64,000 nt of DNA from Magnolia sinica (GCF_029962835.1 NC_080591.1:44151501-44215500), one strand, 5' to 3'. Numbered from the stretch's first letter, positions 44,742 to 59,380 are shown. Program-made: numbers and translations. Notes: generated by a model from the sequence alone, not told the origin.

Positions 44742-46230
44742 CCTAGCGCCTATAATCTCATTCCTCTACACGTGTGGTGTCTCCCTTTTGCTCAAGCGAT
44801 GTCGTGATCCATATAAAAGCTTTCCTACATGGATATCTACTTAAAGTTTAGATCTAAGGCTAAGGTGAAGAATTTCTTTAAAGCTTACACTAATTTGAGT
44901 TGATATGATTTATCTTATTTTTGCATACTTACATATTATTATGATTTTCCATGCAATTGATTGATTTACCATTATCAAATATTTATTCTTTTGGGAATTA
45001 TGGCTAAGGTATGATTTTAATTATGCGTGATTTTTTTAAATTTATGTAGGGTGATGGGTACAAGCCTTGCCTTTACCAATTTTGAGAGTGACACGTACTT
45101 CTACTATATATTGAGTTGGCCTTTTGTTCATCTCCCCTTATTTTTATTAAGTTAGCTTATTTTGCTTCTCTTCTCTTTTATTGAGTTAGCTTATTGCTAC
45201 TCTTCTCTTTTATTAGGTCAGCCTTATGCTACCTCTCTTTCTAGCTTGGGCATGTGTCTTGAAATTTCAAAACTCTCATGGTTAGACCTATTTCTCTATT
45301 GATGCAAGTGATGTATTATAGGCCTCATATATAGTGGTTTATATATTTTATTGTGGATGTAATGCGCTCTGGGTAGTGACCCTCTTAATCGACACGTAAT
45401 TCCATAGATTTTGGGTAGTGATGCACAAATCGATGTAAATAATCCGCAATGCGTGCTACATTACTTTCAGGATTGGATGTCGCAAATAGTTGCTTCATGA
45501 ATAAATCGTGTCACGTAATTCATCTGATTCATGTGTTGTGCCGCTTCGAGGTGTTCACATAAATCCACGGTAGCGTTGGACACGCTGATGAATCTTCGTA
45601 GTTATGAGATGCAGGGCGAGCTGGTTTTCTATGAATTATATTCCACATTGTGATGATCATTACGTATGATGGACCATATATACTATGCTAGGCATGCATT
45701 CATGTAGATTGGTTACGCATACTGATACCACTCGTAGTGGTGGAGTACGAGTGGTATTCGAACCCTCACATTATTCTTATGAATCTCTTAAATTATTGTT
45801 AATCTTAAAGGATAACTAGTACTATGAGTAGGGCATTAACCCTCTCCAACCATATAGATATTGCAGGTGAATTACAGGTTGATGATATGGCTAATAATCA
45901 TTCTATGGAAGATTTTCTCGAAAAGAAAAGAAAAAGGATAACACCACGAATTGTTTTATTTATTTTTCACTAGAAACTTTGATCATGTAATAAGCTCCAA
46001 TTGAGAGGGCATCGAAGAATTATTTGAAAGCTTTTCACTCTAATGGAATAATAAATATAGTTGATTTTATTCTTGTGAATGGTTACCTTCGTGAATGTAA
46101 CTGGATGTGATTTATTTATAAAAATAACTAGGTGCAATTTTGAAGCATCAAAATTTTACATTATTAACACTCGAAATTCTCAAGTATGAGTACATACTCG
46201 GGCCATGAAAATTTGAGATGTTTCATTGAG

Positions 46231-46265
46231 TGACAGAGAATTCATTGACTAGTATTATGTTAATT
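46231..46265 (+). pseudogene. Short continuation of the Copia RT relic
   Basis: This encodes SDREFI directly continuing VYFKVL at 42862. It is lost at 46266, where a TGTATGACCCC sequence, probably the start of another LTR-like insertion, begins. Confidence 0.7.
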
Positions 46266-48540
46266 GTATGACCCCTAACCTTGTGAGACCGACCGTATGC
46301 TTCGTTTTTAGTGCCGACACATTCTAGGCAGACTAGATCAATGAGTTTTGATTGCGACCCTATTTTAGTATTGCAATACCCCGAGACTTATACCCTAGCC
46401 ATCGCGTGGGTACTACAATTCCAATGCTGTGCGGCACTCCTTATTGCGATCCCTAAATTAGATGTTACAATTTTGGGTACAATCTGAGGTGGGACGCGTA
46501 ACTCATTGGGGCCTTAGTTGCACAAATCCCAATGTTATTAAATCGATCAATCAATTAATCCATCAATCCATCAATTAACCATCAATCATGCCATTACTTC
46601 TCTCTCCCATTAGTCAAAGCAACTCATGCCTCCCATCATGCAACCCATGCCTCGCCCATGCCTAGCCATCCCCTCTCTCATTCTCTCTACTCATTCTACC
46701 CCTCCATCTTTTTTTTCTATTTAAAAAATTCCCTCCCTATCCTAAAAATTTTACCACAAAATCCCGTAACTCCCCTCATTTCTACCATTTGCTACCATGA
46801 AGGTAGAAAGAGATTAAGAGAATGAAAAAGTTTAGAGAGAATTAGGGAGAGAATAAGAGAGAAAGAGGGAAAAGAAATGAAGATTAGGGAGATGACTTAA
46901 GTGAAAAGAGAGATCTTAAGAGAGAATTAGGAGAGATTAAGAGATTAGGAGGAAGGGATAAGAGGAAAGTGAGATTAATGGAGATTAGGGGTGGAGAGGA
47001 GCTTGGTGGACTGCCCGATTGTCGATCCGAGTTGATCAAACAATTCATCTGTTGCTGTGCGTGCGTAGGAGGGTTAAAACCCTCCATTTCTTTGTGATTT
47101 TTTCATTTTGCTAGGCCAACGAAGGTGGGACCCACCTTGATCATGCATTGAGTGTATGGTGGATCCCATAGTGGCAGGGGCCACCCTGATGGCTGGATCT
47201 TCCTTCTCTCTTTTTTTTTCCATTTTTTTCTTTTTTCCTTCTTTCTTTTGAATTTATGGTGTTGTGGGGCCCACAAGTGGGCCACACTATTGGAAAGCAT
47301 GCTCCGCACATTATCATAGCATGGACCACCTTGTGTGGCCCATTGTGATATTTATTTTCCATTTAATCCATGTTGATTTAGTTTCATAGATTTAGATGGT
47401 GGAGAGGGCACAAAAATTGGTTGATCCAAAACTCCTTGGCCCCACCATGATTTGGTCAATGTGATAGACAGACTGGATTTTTCTACATGGACCCCACCAC
47501 TGCTCTAAAATTGAAGGGGAGAGAGAGAGAGGTAGCAGTACCGCCGCTGGGTGCAGACGATGTCCATGGACGTTGCTGCTCTTCTTGGGTTCTAGTAGCC
47601 ATCGCATGGGCCCATCCGTGGGACCCACCATGATGTATATGTTTCTTCCATTCCACCCATCTACTTTTTCATATCATTTTTGGCTTAAAACCCAAAAATG
47701 AAGTTGATCCAATACTTGAGTGGGCCACACCGTGAGGTGTAAGTGGGTTGGAAGCCCCAGTGTCACCGGGACGCCATTACATGGGAAGTTGGGTTGGGTT
47801 TCCCCTCATGGGACCCACTGTAATGTGTTTACTTGATCCACACCGTCTATCTGTATTTCGGCTCATGTTAGCCATAGAGCCCAAAAACCAGGCTGATCCA
47901 ACCATCCGGTGGACCACACCACAGGTGACGGTCGGGATTTAAACACCCTCTCACGTCAATACATGCAGATGTGGGAGGGGCATCCCCACTCGTGGACCCC
48001 ACCTTGATGTATATGTTTAATCCACACCGTCCACCTATTTCTCCATACCATTTTAGGCCACGAGTCGAAATATGAGGCATATCTGACTTTTTAGTGGGCT
48101 ACGCAGAGGGAAACAATTCTCGGCTATTGAAACCATCTAAGGCCCACTGTGGGATCCCTATTTGTCCAAACCAGTCCTAATCATACCCTATTGGACCTCG
48201 CTCGAGCTGAAAAATGCGGTGAATGGAGTAAATCATCCACTTGGGACGCACCTTGATATTGTGTCCAAACACCCAAAAAATATACAATAAAATTTTTTAA
48301 AATAGCCAACGTTGCTACCGTTGCTAGTGTCCTAGTGGGCGGACGACTAGCATGGGCGTGGAGTGGGGGTGCACTTGTGAGAAACCCCATGACATACGTG
48401 ACTTATCCACTTCGTTCATTAGTTTTACCATGTCATGTTAGGCCATGGGACCAAATATCAGGCCAATTCGAATATTATGTGGACCACATGTTGATGGTTA
48501 AGTATTGCATATTATCCCCCATTTATTACTTGGTTTTATG
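46266..48540. mobile_element. LTR-like DNA starting TGTATGACCCC, far end not found
   Basis: The start resembles the TGTCATGCCCC end of copies A and B and lies exactly where the Copia frame breaks. The interior has a GA-rich stretch (46800-46990) and three or so copies of the GGGCCCACCATGATGT-type repeat (47100-48490), the same ingredients as copies A and B. No end with a matching duplication (TTAAT) was found. No genes. Confidence 0.4.
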
Positions 48541-48812
48541 AATATGATAATGCTTAATGTTTTATTTTAATCATGTTTGTGTTGTAAGGTGAATTTATGA
48601 GCTTGGATTGAAAAGGATGCTAAAAGCATAGATTTAACGCTCAAGAATCACCAAAGCCAAGGATGGATCTTATGAGACCAAGAATGAAGAATTCACATGC
48701 CAAAGATCAAAGAAAACCAAGTGAGGAATGAAGAGAATTGAAGACTTAAAGTGAAGAAAAGGAACCCTAAAAATCTACCTGCTTCGACTAGTCTAAGGCC
48801 TCCTTCGACCAG

Positions 48813-51800
48813 TGTGAGACTCGACCCGAGTTTGCATGTGTGCATGTATGTGTGTGAGTATGCATTCCATCCATCTTGATCCCGCGGTCCTACCGGTCGA
48901 ATCTCGGCGACCCGTGACCCTTGGATAGTGTTTGCGGTCATCCGTGAGCCCAGTCACGAAGACCCGACTCGGATCGAGTTGAGACCTATACCATTGTGAC
49001 CGCATTGTCGCCGCGGTTCCAACGGCGCGTCTTGTGCATCCATCCGATGTGTAGATTGTAAGTTGGGTGCATTTCATTTTCTAAGCCCTTGATCATGATC
49101 ATGCGGCCCACTTAGGGGTAGTGTGCATGAATTTCTAGGTAGGTCCCATCTCTTGGAACTATTTTCAACACACACTACACTATTTCCAACACACAATACA
49201 CACACACACTACCTAGGCCCTATCCCTACACCACCCATCTCTAAAACACCACCCACTAACCTAAAAAGTCTACTAACCCTACAACATTGTTTCTAACTCC
49301 CTATTACCATAATTTCTCTTCTCTATCCTAGGTAAGAAACTCATGATTACTTAGCTTAAAAGAGATTTTTCTCTCTTTCCCTCTCATTTCTCTCTCTCCT
49401 CTTCTTCCCTAGAAACATTCCTCCAAAAATCTCTAAATTCTCCAGCCCCTTCTCCTCCTTTTTCCTCTTAATCCATCCATTAAAAACCTATCTCATCCAT
49501 CTATCTTGGTTCCTTAGAGCATTTGGAGCTTGGTGATCCAAGTTTTGGTGAAGATATTTATGTGGGTGCTTCTTTATTCCATGCAATGTCCCTTCCATAG
49601 TGTAGATCTTCTTCTTCTTTCATTCGAAAAGTGTAGGACCTACCAATCAATGGTGGAGATCCTACACAATTCCTTGGATGTGGCCAAATGGTCCATCTTA
49701 TGCATGCATGTCCCATGCATGGGGTTTCCTCTTGATGGACCCCATCATGGAGGGTTCTCCACATTCCATAACTTGATGGGTCATCTAGACCCTTGCATCA
49801 TGGTTGAGATAGTATCTCATCCATTTATCTCAAGTGTAGATTATGCATGATGAAGATCCATGGTGAAATATAGATGGAAATGCAATGTATGGGTGTGATT
49901 GTGTTGGGGAAGGCTCAATAGTGACGGAGCCTTCTCCCAATGGCCGGAATGTTTTTATTTCTCTTATTCTACCTTTCCTATGATTGCTGATGATGTGTGT
50001 GGTCCACTTGGTGGGCCTGGATAGTCCAGAAAAGTCCAGCTAGGGTGGGACATCCATACCCACCTACACTATGGTTGGGTGTCCCATTTGCTGACCTTTA
50101 TTGATGCATGCAAGTGTGGTAACCTTGGGATTTATTTTGAACATTTGTGGGATCCACTAGGGAGGGCCATAGCACCTAGTTCTTGGAGTATTTCCCTTTT
50201 TATTTAGCTTATATAATTAATTTTATCCAAGTACATGTTGCTGTCCAGAATTTTCTGGACAGTTTCGGGTTGATTTTGGACCAGATTTTGGGACTGTTTG
50301 GGGGACTATTCATAACCACAAAATATACTTTTCTAAAAGGTGGGGATCTCATCCTGATGTCTCCCAAATTTCAGCCCAATCTGACATTCATAGGGGTCCC
50401 AAAGGTGTGGTCCAAGGGAGGTGGACAGTCTGAATTTTCTGCACTGTTCCAGCAGCAATCCACCCTGGACAGGTTAGAATTCCAAAATTTATTAAAATAG
50501 TTTTGGGTGTGAAAAAATTATAAAAATTTACATAAAGGTGGACCACCCATGGTAGGAACCACGTACAAAATTTTGAGACCAATGGACACCTGTACACACC
50601 ATAGTGATGGCTGGACCGGCCCATTATAACATGGCGTCCAGATTAGTCCGATTTTCAGGACAGATGGATTTCTTTAAATGAATTAAAATATTTACAGATG
50701 TTCAAAAGTTTTGAAATTTTGTAGGAGTGTGTCCCACCTATGGTAGTGTCACTCTGTAAAATTTCAGCTCCAATGGACCTCATTTGGGCATCCAAAAGAA
50801 TGGGCAAAGATAGTTGGACTGCCAGATTTTCTGTTGTACAGTCCAGCAATATGCCTTAATAAAACCATAATTCAAAAATATTTTCTCTAATGGTGGGCCA
50901 CATTTTTGGGTTACCTCTCATTGTATGCATGATGAGGGACCTTGGCCCTCAATTTCCAGAGTTTTAGAGGCCCTGGACCCACTCCAATGGAGTGCCCAAA
51001 TTTAAGACAACAACATGTTATAATTATGCTTGGCCTTTGAGCCGAAATTTTGAGGAGTGAGGCCCACCACATTGTGAAGATCTTAGAGAGAATAATTTAT
51101 ACCTTGGTTCCTTAAATGTTGGGCTTAATAAATGTACTTTTGAGGCCCACCTCAGTTGAATTTTAATTTGGGTCCGTAAATGTAGCTAGTTGTTGAACTC
51201 TTTAGGCCCAATTGGGCTGGGACTTTTCATATAGGCCTATTAAACTCATAGGCCATTTTTACCATAATATTGTGTTGGGTTAGTGGGCCAGATTACACAA
51301 GTAGATGGGCCCTTGGTTGCCCACCAAATCAACTTTAATACTTGGGCCGGGTTGTAGGCCCAACTTACTTGACTAAGAGCATGACATTTGCCCATGTGGT
51401 TTGAGCAATGGGTTGCCCACTAGGCCACCACAATATATGGGATTAGTGGCCTTTATGTTGGGCCCTAACCTTTCCCCTATGGGCCTATAGTGGTATATAT
51501 GGGTTGGGCTATGTGTGTTTCCCTTGGACCCATGTTGTAGATAGGCCTTGGGCCGCCTTTCTGAAGCCCAACATGAGTATTTGTGATATGATTATGGCTG
51601 CCCGTTTCTTATTTCTGATGTTGCATGGGCCTTGGGCCTTGATCCATAATCAATTAGAGATGGGCTAACTCTTGGGGACCAATTATGGTTGGATGTCCAC
51701 ATTGGTGGCCCTAAGGTAGGCCCATGGGCTTCTATAGGTGGTTAAAAGGCCCACCATAGACCCTTGCTAGGCCCGTTTCATCTATTTAGGCCTGTACCAT

Positions 51801-53223
51801 TAGTCTCGTGGTCCTTAGTCTAGGTCCTTAGTCTCGTGGGCTACCCCAGGTATATGGGCCCCCACTCGAGGTTGTATCCCTTATGAGGAATTGGTTAAGT
51901 ACCTAGACCCTTCATTGTTAAGTAGAGAGTTCATCTTCACCTCATCGGCACCCCTATTCATCTTCATGGCCCACTCCCATACGCATCATATGCATGCTTG
52001 GTTGAGGTATGATTGGCCATAGCTGTGTCATTGTATAGGACATGTTGCTATCTCCTCAAGAGATGGATGCCTGGAATTGATGCATGGGTGATTGTGTGAT
52101 TCATGCATCTGGCATTGCATAGCTTGTGGATATCTGCCCTTACTTCATCAGGGCCTTGCCTCCACAGGGGTATTCGTGGATGGCCGTATGTGTGGACACC
52201 GAAAATATTAGTTGAGCATACCGGGTGCATAGGATGCCCATGGGTGAAATTCTCAAAACTTCCATGGTACCAAGGATCTGCTCCAACGTCGTGACCGGGT
52301 GGAATACATGAGCGCACGAGGGCCTTATACCGTTAGGCCGCGACTCCCACTGTCGTGTAGTCGGTTGGATAGGGGTGTGGCCTTACTTGCCTGGTGTGAG
52401 GAGGCATTGCTAGGCTGAGTCTGACCAGCTCGTAAATGGGTCCGCTACCTTCAGGCCTTGTTGGTGATTGGTTGTCCACAGGCGGGTAGTGAGGTCTCTT
52501 ACGCTCGTTTGACTGTGCGGGGTCTGCAGAGCGGTAGTCATTTAACAGTGTAATGGACCCCGGTGATTTCCTTATGATTGAAAATGTACTTGACATATGG
52601 TTTGGATATAAGCACTGACATTACTTGCATCGCATTAGCATTGGCTGTACAAGCCCCCCCTTCATACATTGCCTTGGTATGACACCCATTACCTATTGCA
52701 TCGCATTCATGTGAAGCCTTGATAAGACTAGTGATATGTTCATTAATCATGCTTCTCTCCTTATACCTCCCATTATTCTTCTGTGTACCATTGTCACACA
52801 CTTACACTACCCTCTAAGCTTCTATAAGCTTATGCACGATTGATGCATGCAGGAGACTCTAGGTAGGCGCCGTAGCAGCAGAGCGTGGAGTAGAGTTGAG
52901 CAGTGAGGACTCCAGTGTTGCTGATTTCTCTCTCTTTCTCTTTTATTCTCATTTATGTCCTTTTGGACCTTTTGGATGATTGTAAAAGTTCAAATTTTTA
53001 GTGGATTTTGTGATGTGTGCCTTTGTTATTCTCAGATATACTTGCTATGATCTTGGGTATGCTCGTATTGAAAATGATTATACTGTTATGAAAATTCTCC
53101 TTGTAGGATCCCAGGATCGGAACCTATCTCAGGAGCCGAGAATGGGGTACTACGGAGGCTGTTGCGGCCAGAACCGGCCATCGGGTTCCTTGTGAGTCCG
53201 GTTACCGAGTCTGGGGCGTGACA
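48813..53223 (+). mobile_element. 4.4-kb TG...CA insertion, copy B, TSD ACCAG
   Basis: It starts TGTGAGACTCG and ends GGGGCGTGACA, flanked by ACCAG at 48808-48812 and 53224-53228. Its ends match the ends of copy A in inverted orientation: 'ttgtgaccgcattgtcgcc' near 48995 matches the complement of about 35030, and 'cccattctcggctcc' on the minus strand near 53145 matches 30909. Size is 4,411 bp against 4,368. No gag or pol. It inserted exactly into one of the GACTGGTCGA-type motifs of L4. Confidence 0.85.
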
Positions 53224-53385
53224 ACCAGTCTAAGGCTCTTGCTCGAGTAGTTGAAGAATCCTTGACTTGAACTCCACCAACAAAATTCTCTAATTTCCTG
53301 TTGTCCTCGACTAGTCGAAGGAAACCCTCGACTAGTCAAAGGTGCCCTCGACTAGTCGAAGGTTTTCCTCGACTCGTCTAAGGTT
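53224..53385. promoter_or_regulatory. TCGACTAGTCGA palindrome cluster in L4
   Basis: A perfect palindrome TCGACTAGTCGA occurs at 53307-53318, with four or so further copies within 100 bp and two more in 48783-48812 on the other side of copy B. The cluster lies upstream of the TATA box at 53465. Confidence 0.55.
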
Positions 53386-53464
53386 ACGTGGACAACATAC
53401 GGACAGTGTAAATTTGAGGCGGTTTCCAGATTTTTCCAACTTGATATGAAAGTTGGAGTTGCAC

Positions 53465-53473
53465 TATAAATAG
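53465..53473 (+). promoter_or_regulatory. LTR TATA box, L4
   Basis: TATAAATAG on the plus strand, about 80 bp downstream of the last palindromic motif. Confidence 0.55.
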
Positions 53474-54384
53474 GGGTCCCTAGGATGTTCCTAGGTATCT
53501 TTTATGGTTTGAAGAGTGGAGAAAAGGGTGGAGCTATCATCCAAGAGTTTTTCTTCTTCCTTAGTTGATGTTTTGTTTAAGAGTTCTTAGTTCAATTATG
53601 TCTATGGTTGGCTAAACCTCTTATCTAGAGCTAAGAGGTGAAGCTTGTAGCATGATTGAGATGTTTGCTTTATTTTGATTCATGTTTTGCTGAACGCTCT
53701 TGGATTCTAGTTTGATTATTAAGGAATATTTTTAGTTTTTAATAGTTTGTTGTGAAAAATTACAATGGATCTGCGATAGCTTGAAATATCTTATTTTTCT
53801 GATTTGAGATTGTGAAATTAGGAAATCCTGTTGTTCACTATCATCCCTTAAGTATGGTTAGGTGATGAAATCACTTCCAAATCCTTACAACTCTCATCCA
53901 TTGATAATTAGATCCATGAGAAGTTCAGAGATCTGACAAATCTCTTCTTACCAATTGGATAGGAGAGGACTCTGATTCTAGTTGTGTCCTTGAATCAAGC
54001 AAGGTAGCCTCCTAATTGATAAAAGTGGATCCTTGGCACCCTAATTCCCACCTTTAATTTCCTAAGTTTCTAATTCCATACATCACAATTACTCTCTTTA
54101 TTTCTAGATTTAGATTTGTATCTTCTTCTAGTTCTACTTCTAGTTGCTTTCAGAATTACTCATGAGATTAGTCCCTGTGGATTCGACCTCGGTCTTACCA
54201 AGATTATTACTACCACTACCAAAAAAACGACGAAAGGCTACAGACCATGATACCTTTTGGCTACGGATATAAACCGTAGCTATAATACTACGGCTTAAAA
54301 CCGTAGCTAAAAAATGATCAAACCGTAGCTAAAGGCTAATGCCACCACCCGTAAAACCACCATGGGACAGCCCCATAAGGGACT

Positions 54385-54665
54385 CTACGAGGCCCACTAA
54401 AATGCTTATGCTCCATCTAATACGTCTATCCATTTTAACAGATCATTTTAGGGCAAGAGCCCAAAAAAGGAAGTAGATTTAAGGCTCAAGTGGACCACAT
54501 TGTAGGAAACAGCGGAGATTAAATACATACCATTTATTGATAGTGTGGTTCAATTAGACCTTCGATTTGCCTCATTTTTGGGGTGATTCTCTATAAAAAA
54601 AAATTCAAAATGAATGGATGGAGTGGATATACTAAATACATCATGACGGACCCCACAAATCCCTT
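54385..54665. repeat. Single copy of the GGGCCCACCATGATGT-type fold-back repeat
   Basis: It shows the same internal words as the 36.0-39.7 kb array ('tcaagtggaccacatt', 'cattttagggcaagagcc', 'tgcctcatttttgggg') and sits inside the CACTA-like terminus. Confidence 0.7.
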
Positions 54666-54779
54666 GAGATGACTATCCATCCCCAACTCGTTAGAAGCCA
54701 TGCGAACAACAAGGTGATGTGAATGATAATATAAAGGCTACGGTCCGAAGGTTTTAGCTACGGTTTAAAGCCGTAGAAA

Positions 54780-57637
54780 TAAAAATGCGGAAACAACTCA
54801 CCTCGCGCGTTCCTTTTTCTTCTTCCGCCTCCCGTGAAAAAAACAAAAAACTTAAAAATTTCACCTCCCTCCCACTCTCGTGAGAAAAAAAGCCCAAACC
54901 CTCCTTTCCCTAAACATCTCCTCTCTCTCTATCTCCCCAACCCTCTCTCACGAATACTCCCCACTCACGAACCCTCTCTCATGAATACTTCCCTCTCACA
55001 AACCCCTCTTCTCTCCTTAACCATCCCCTCTCTCTCAATCTCACGAAGACTCCCCTCTCTCACGCCATAATCGACATCCCTGCTGCTCGATCGTGTCTCT
55101 TTTTGTTCCTTTTTAGGTATGCAAGACCGATTATCTTCTTTTTTCTCATTTGAATATTCAAATTTCTTTCTCTTTTTTTTTGGTGGAATTGGATTGGGGG
55201 TTTAAGGGGGTATTGATTAGATTAATTGAGGGTTTGAGGGGTTTAGAGATTCGGGGTTTGTGCAGATGCTTGCGGCATTGAGCATGAATTTGGCCGTGAT
55301 CCAAAACTCACGTGGGCCACATCTCGAGGGACGGTCAGGATGGAAATGGCAACCTACGGTATCTATCTATGTATTTAATTTGTTAACTCACTTGGATTTT
55401 TTGGCTATGGCTTGTCCACATGGTTGTTAGATGAATCAATGGTTCCAATTTCCAACAGCCTTTTTAAGCACATGAATGTCTTGCTTTTGTTCTTGGTTTT
55501 AGATCACTCCTTACAGTTCTTTTTGTAGCTTCCCTTTAAGAACTTGTAGTTATGTTTCTTGCTATTGTGATTGCCAAGGCAATGAAATTCGTCATGCTAC
55601 TGACCTAACATCGCTCCTTAGACACTATTGTTGAGAAGGTTTTTTTCGTTTATCTATTAGTGGGATCCCTGATCCTCCTGCTTTTGGGTCTATTTGGCTT
55701 CTGGTTTTTATTTTCCTTTCTGTTGTTGTTTTTGCCCTTTAGCTGTTATTATTATTATTATTATAAAAAAAAAACCCAACTTTTTCTCTTGCTATTATTG
55801 CGTAACTGTTTTCTTGTGCAGCATTCTTTATTTTAGGTGTGCATTATACATCAATCTTTCTTTTCTTATTCTTTGCCTGTTCAGAATCCTCAGATGATGC
55901 CTCTCAAGTAAACAATGATGAAAATGCACTTATGGTTTCTTTGATGACTCCAAAGGTAATCAATGCCCTTCCATAGTTATGTGTTTCTATTCTTGTTATG
56001 GATTTTGGTGGCTTCTGATACTTGGTTGTTTGTGCTCAAATCATCTTCTTAGCACTATGTTTTAATTTACTGTTGTGATTTATGCATCTTATGACTATGA
56101 GCACATTTATTGTAATTGGTTGTTGCTCATTTTTTAATGAGATAAAGTAACATTAGAGAGCAATATACCATTGTCTCCTCAATGGCTGTAGGATAAGCCT
56201 AGTGATATTAAGACCGGTTTTTCTGCTTCATCAGGGGTATAGTTCTGTGATCTTTTTTTAAAAATACATTTGGCCTTTGACCATTTGTTTTCTCATATTA
56301 ACTTTTGATTGATGAGAGAGGAAAATGCTCTGATATTTTCAAATCTTAATCAAGCATTATCAAAGCCATGGGGGCCATTCCAACAGGAAAGATGTTCTTC
56401 ATATAGATGTGACTAAAGATGTGACCAAAATTTGTTGCGTTGGAGGCATTTTTAGATCCTGATATGCAATTTAAGAAAGCACAAAGCACTAGTGGTTTAA
56501 TTTATTTTTCTTTTTTATTGCAAGATTGATTGTTTAGGACCCAATCTTTCCTTTTATTTAATTCTGTTGATGCTTCAGAGCCGTTCTGATTCTTGTAAAA
56601 TAAGGTTTTGTTATTCATGTCTTTCCTTGTCATCAACAACATTGTTTTAGATGAATGGAAAAGTTTTATTGAAAAAAAGGAACATAGAAGATCTTTTGCC
56701 ATTCTGATTGAAGGTTCTTTATTGTCCTTCTATGAATGCAAAAATTTCGTATCAGGTTGGTCTGTATCAGAATCTGTAAAATCAATGGATGGTGACATGC
56801 AGTGGAAACTGACATGAATAGGTGCATCTTCATGTCTTCATGTCTTTAGAAAAATGGTGACCAAGAAAAATGGAAGCTGAGTTTGAGAGATGTGAAGAGT
56901 TCCATTTTCATTATTCATGTTACAATTGGTTAAAATTAATGCATTTTTGTTAGATGATAACTAGAACCTTGGTGCTCATATTGTTTTCTTCTTAATTCCA
57001 CTAGCATATTGTATGAATGCTATTGAGACGCTACACATTCAACTTTAGAAGCTGAATGAAACTATTTGCAGTCTACGAGTATGTGATTCTAACCATGTGC
57101 CTGCTTCAACTACATCAGGGAATGCTTCTGGAAGGGAAGTTATGTTGGTGTCAAGCTTCACCGGCTCTGGTTTAGAAGCTATGTCTGAATTTGTGTTGGT
57201 GCAAGTTGTGAATCTGAAGTAATGGTGGAATTGGCTGCAAAGCTAGTTTATATCCCATAGCATATTCAGAAGTTCCTCTTTTGAAGCATAAGTTGGAGGT
57301 TGTGGAGGCTTTCCATATCTTTGCTAATTTAAATTGCTTTTGACTTTTCTTGATCAAGTCATTTAGAATACCCAATACTGCATTCAAACCTGCTGTTTGG
57401 TTCTTTTCCATAGTTCACTTGTGTCTTTTAGTAATATTGTTGCAATTCTATTAGAAGCATTTGTTGATTACTGCAGCCCAATTATTCTATTTATTTTCTT
57501 GTAGAGTATGTGTAAAATTGTAGAGGAATCCCTTTATTGATCTGCCGAGAACATAGCACTAGCCATTGGTGCACTGTGTATGGTAAGAATCTCCATATTT
57601 TGCTATTCTGTCATGTTTTACCCTAAAATAATGCATT

Positions 57638-57638
<1 letters not shown>
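54780..57638 (+). pseudogene. Leader-like segment and exon-like pieces, gene not securely recognised
   Basis: At 54800-55080 a CT-rich, C-rich tract resembles a plant 5' leader. Exon-like pieces with splice borders follow. At about 55885-55955 the frame reads SSDDASQVNNDENALMVSL, ending AAG|GTAATC. At about 57507-57584, after CTTGTAG, it reads MCKIVEESLY, a stop, then SAENIALAIGALCM, ending ATG|GTAAGA. The last piece faintly recalls RST1/focadhesin-type HEAT-repeat proteins, but I would not assign it. The stop indicates decay. The rest is intron-like T-rich sequence. Confidence 0.3.

Positions 57639-57686
<48 letters not shown>
57639..57686. repeat. (AG)24 microsatellite
   Basis: Uninterrupted AG. 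Confidence 0.97.

Positions 57687-59380
<1,694 letters not shown>

Larger units (their letters stand above)
42863..46225 (+). mobile_element. 3.4-kb TG...CA insertion in Copia RT (probable solo LTR)
   Basis: It starts TGTAACACCC and ends ATGTTTCA. It is flanked by CTAAG (42858-42862) and TTGAG (46226-46230), a diverged 5-bp duplication. The interrupted reverse transcriptase frame resumes immediately after (SDREFI), confirming the borders. There is no gag or pol. TTTATAAAAGG near 44633 is a TATA box, 60 bp before a GA microsatellite. About 55 bp at the two ends are imperfect inverted repeats (CTCGAGTATTGAAAG and CGAGTGT words at both). Short frames inside have no family resemblance. Confidence 0.85.
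48541..54213 (+). mobile_element. LTR (copy L4) interrupted by copy B
   Basis: The segments 48541-48812 and 53224-54213 read as one LTR. They share a split palindromic motif at the junction. Then come further TCGACTAGTCGA motifs, a TATA box (53465-53473) and a CT- and T-rich leader. A terminal phrase 'tgtggattcgacctcggtctta' (about 54178) is common near the ends of plant LTRs. The left border is uncertain; the right side is cut by the CACTA-like terminus at 54214. Confidence 0.5.

Noticed and set aside
48473-48520. YVDHML-like string taken as a continuation of the Copia RT after 46265
   Set aside because: The same bases (tatgtggaccacatg) are an ordinary internal word of the fold-back repeat family, so the resemblance to YVDDML is chance.
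57507-57584. Exon of an RST1/focadhesin-type gene
   Set aside because: The resemblance is one short stretch with an internal stop; too little to name, so it is left as unassigned.
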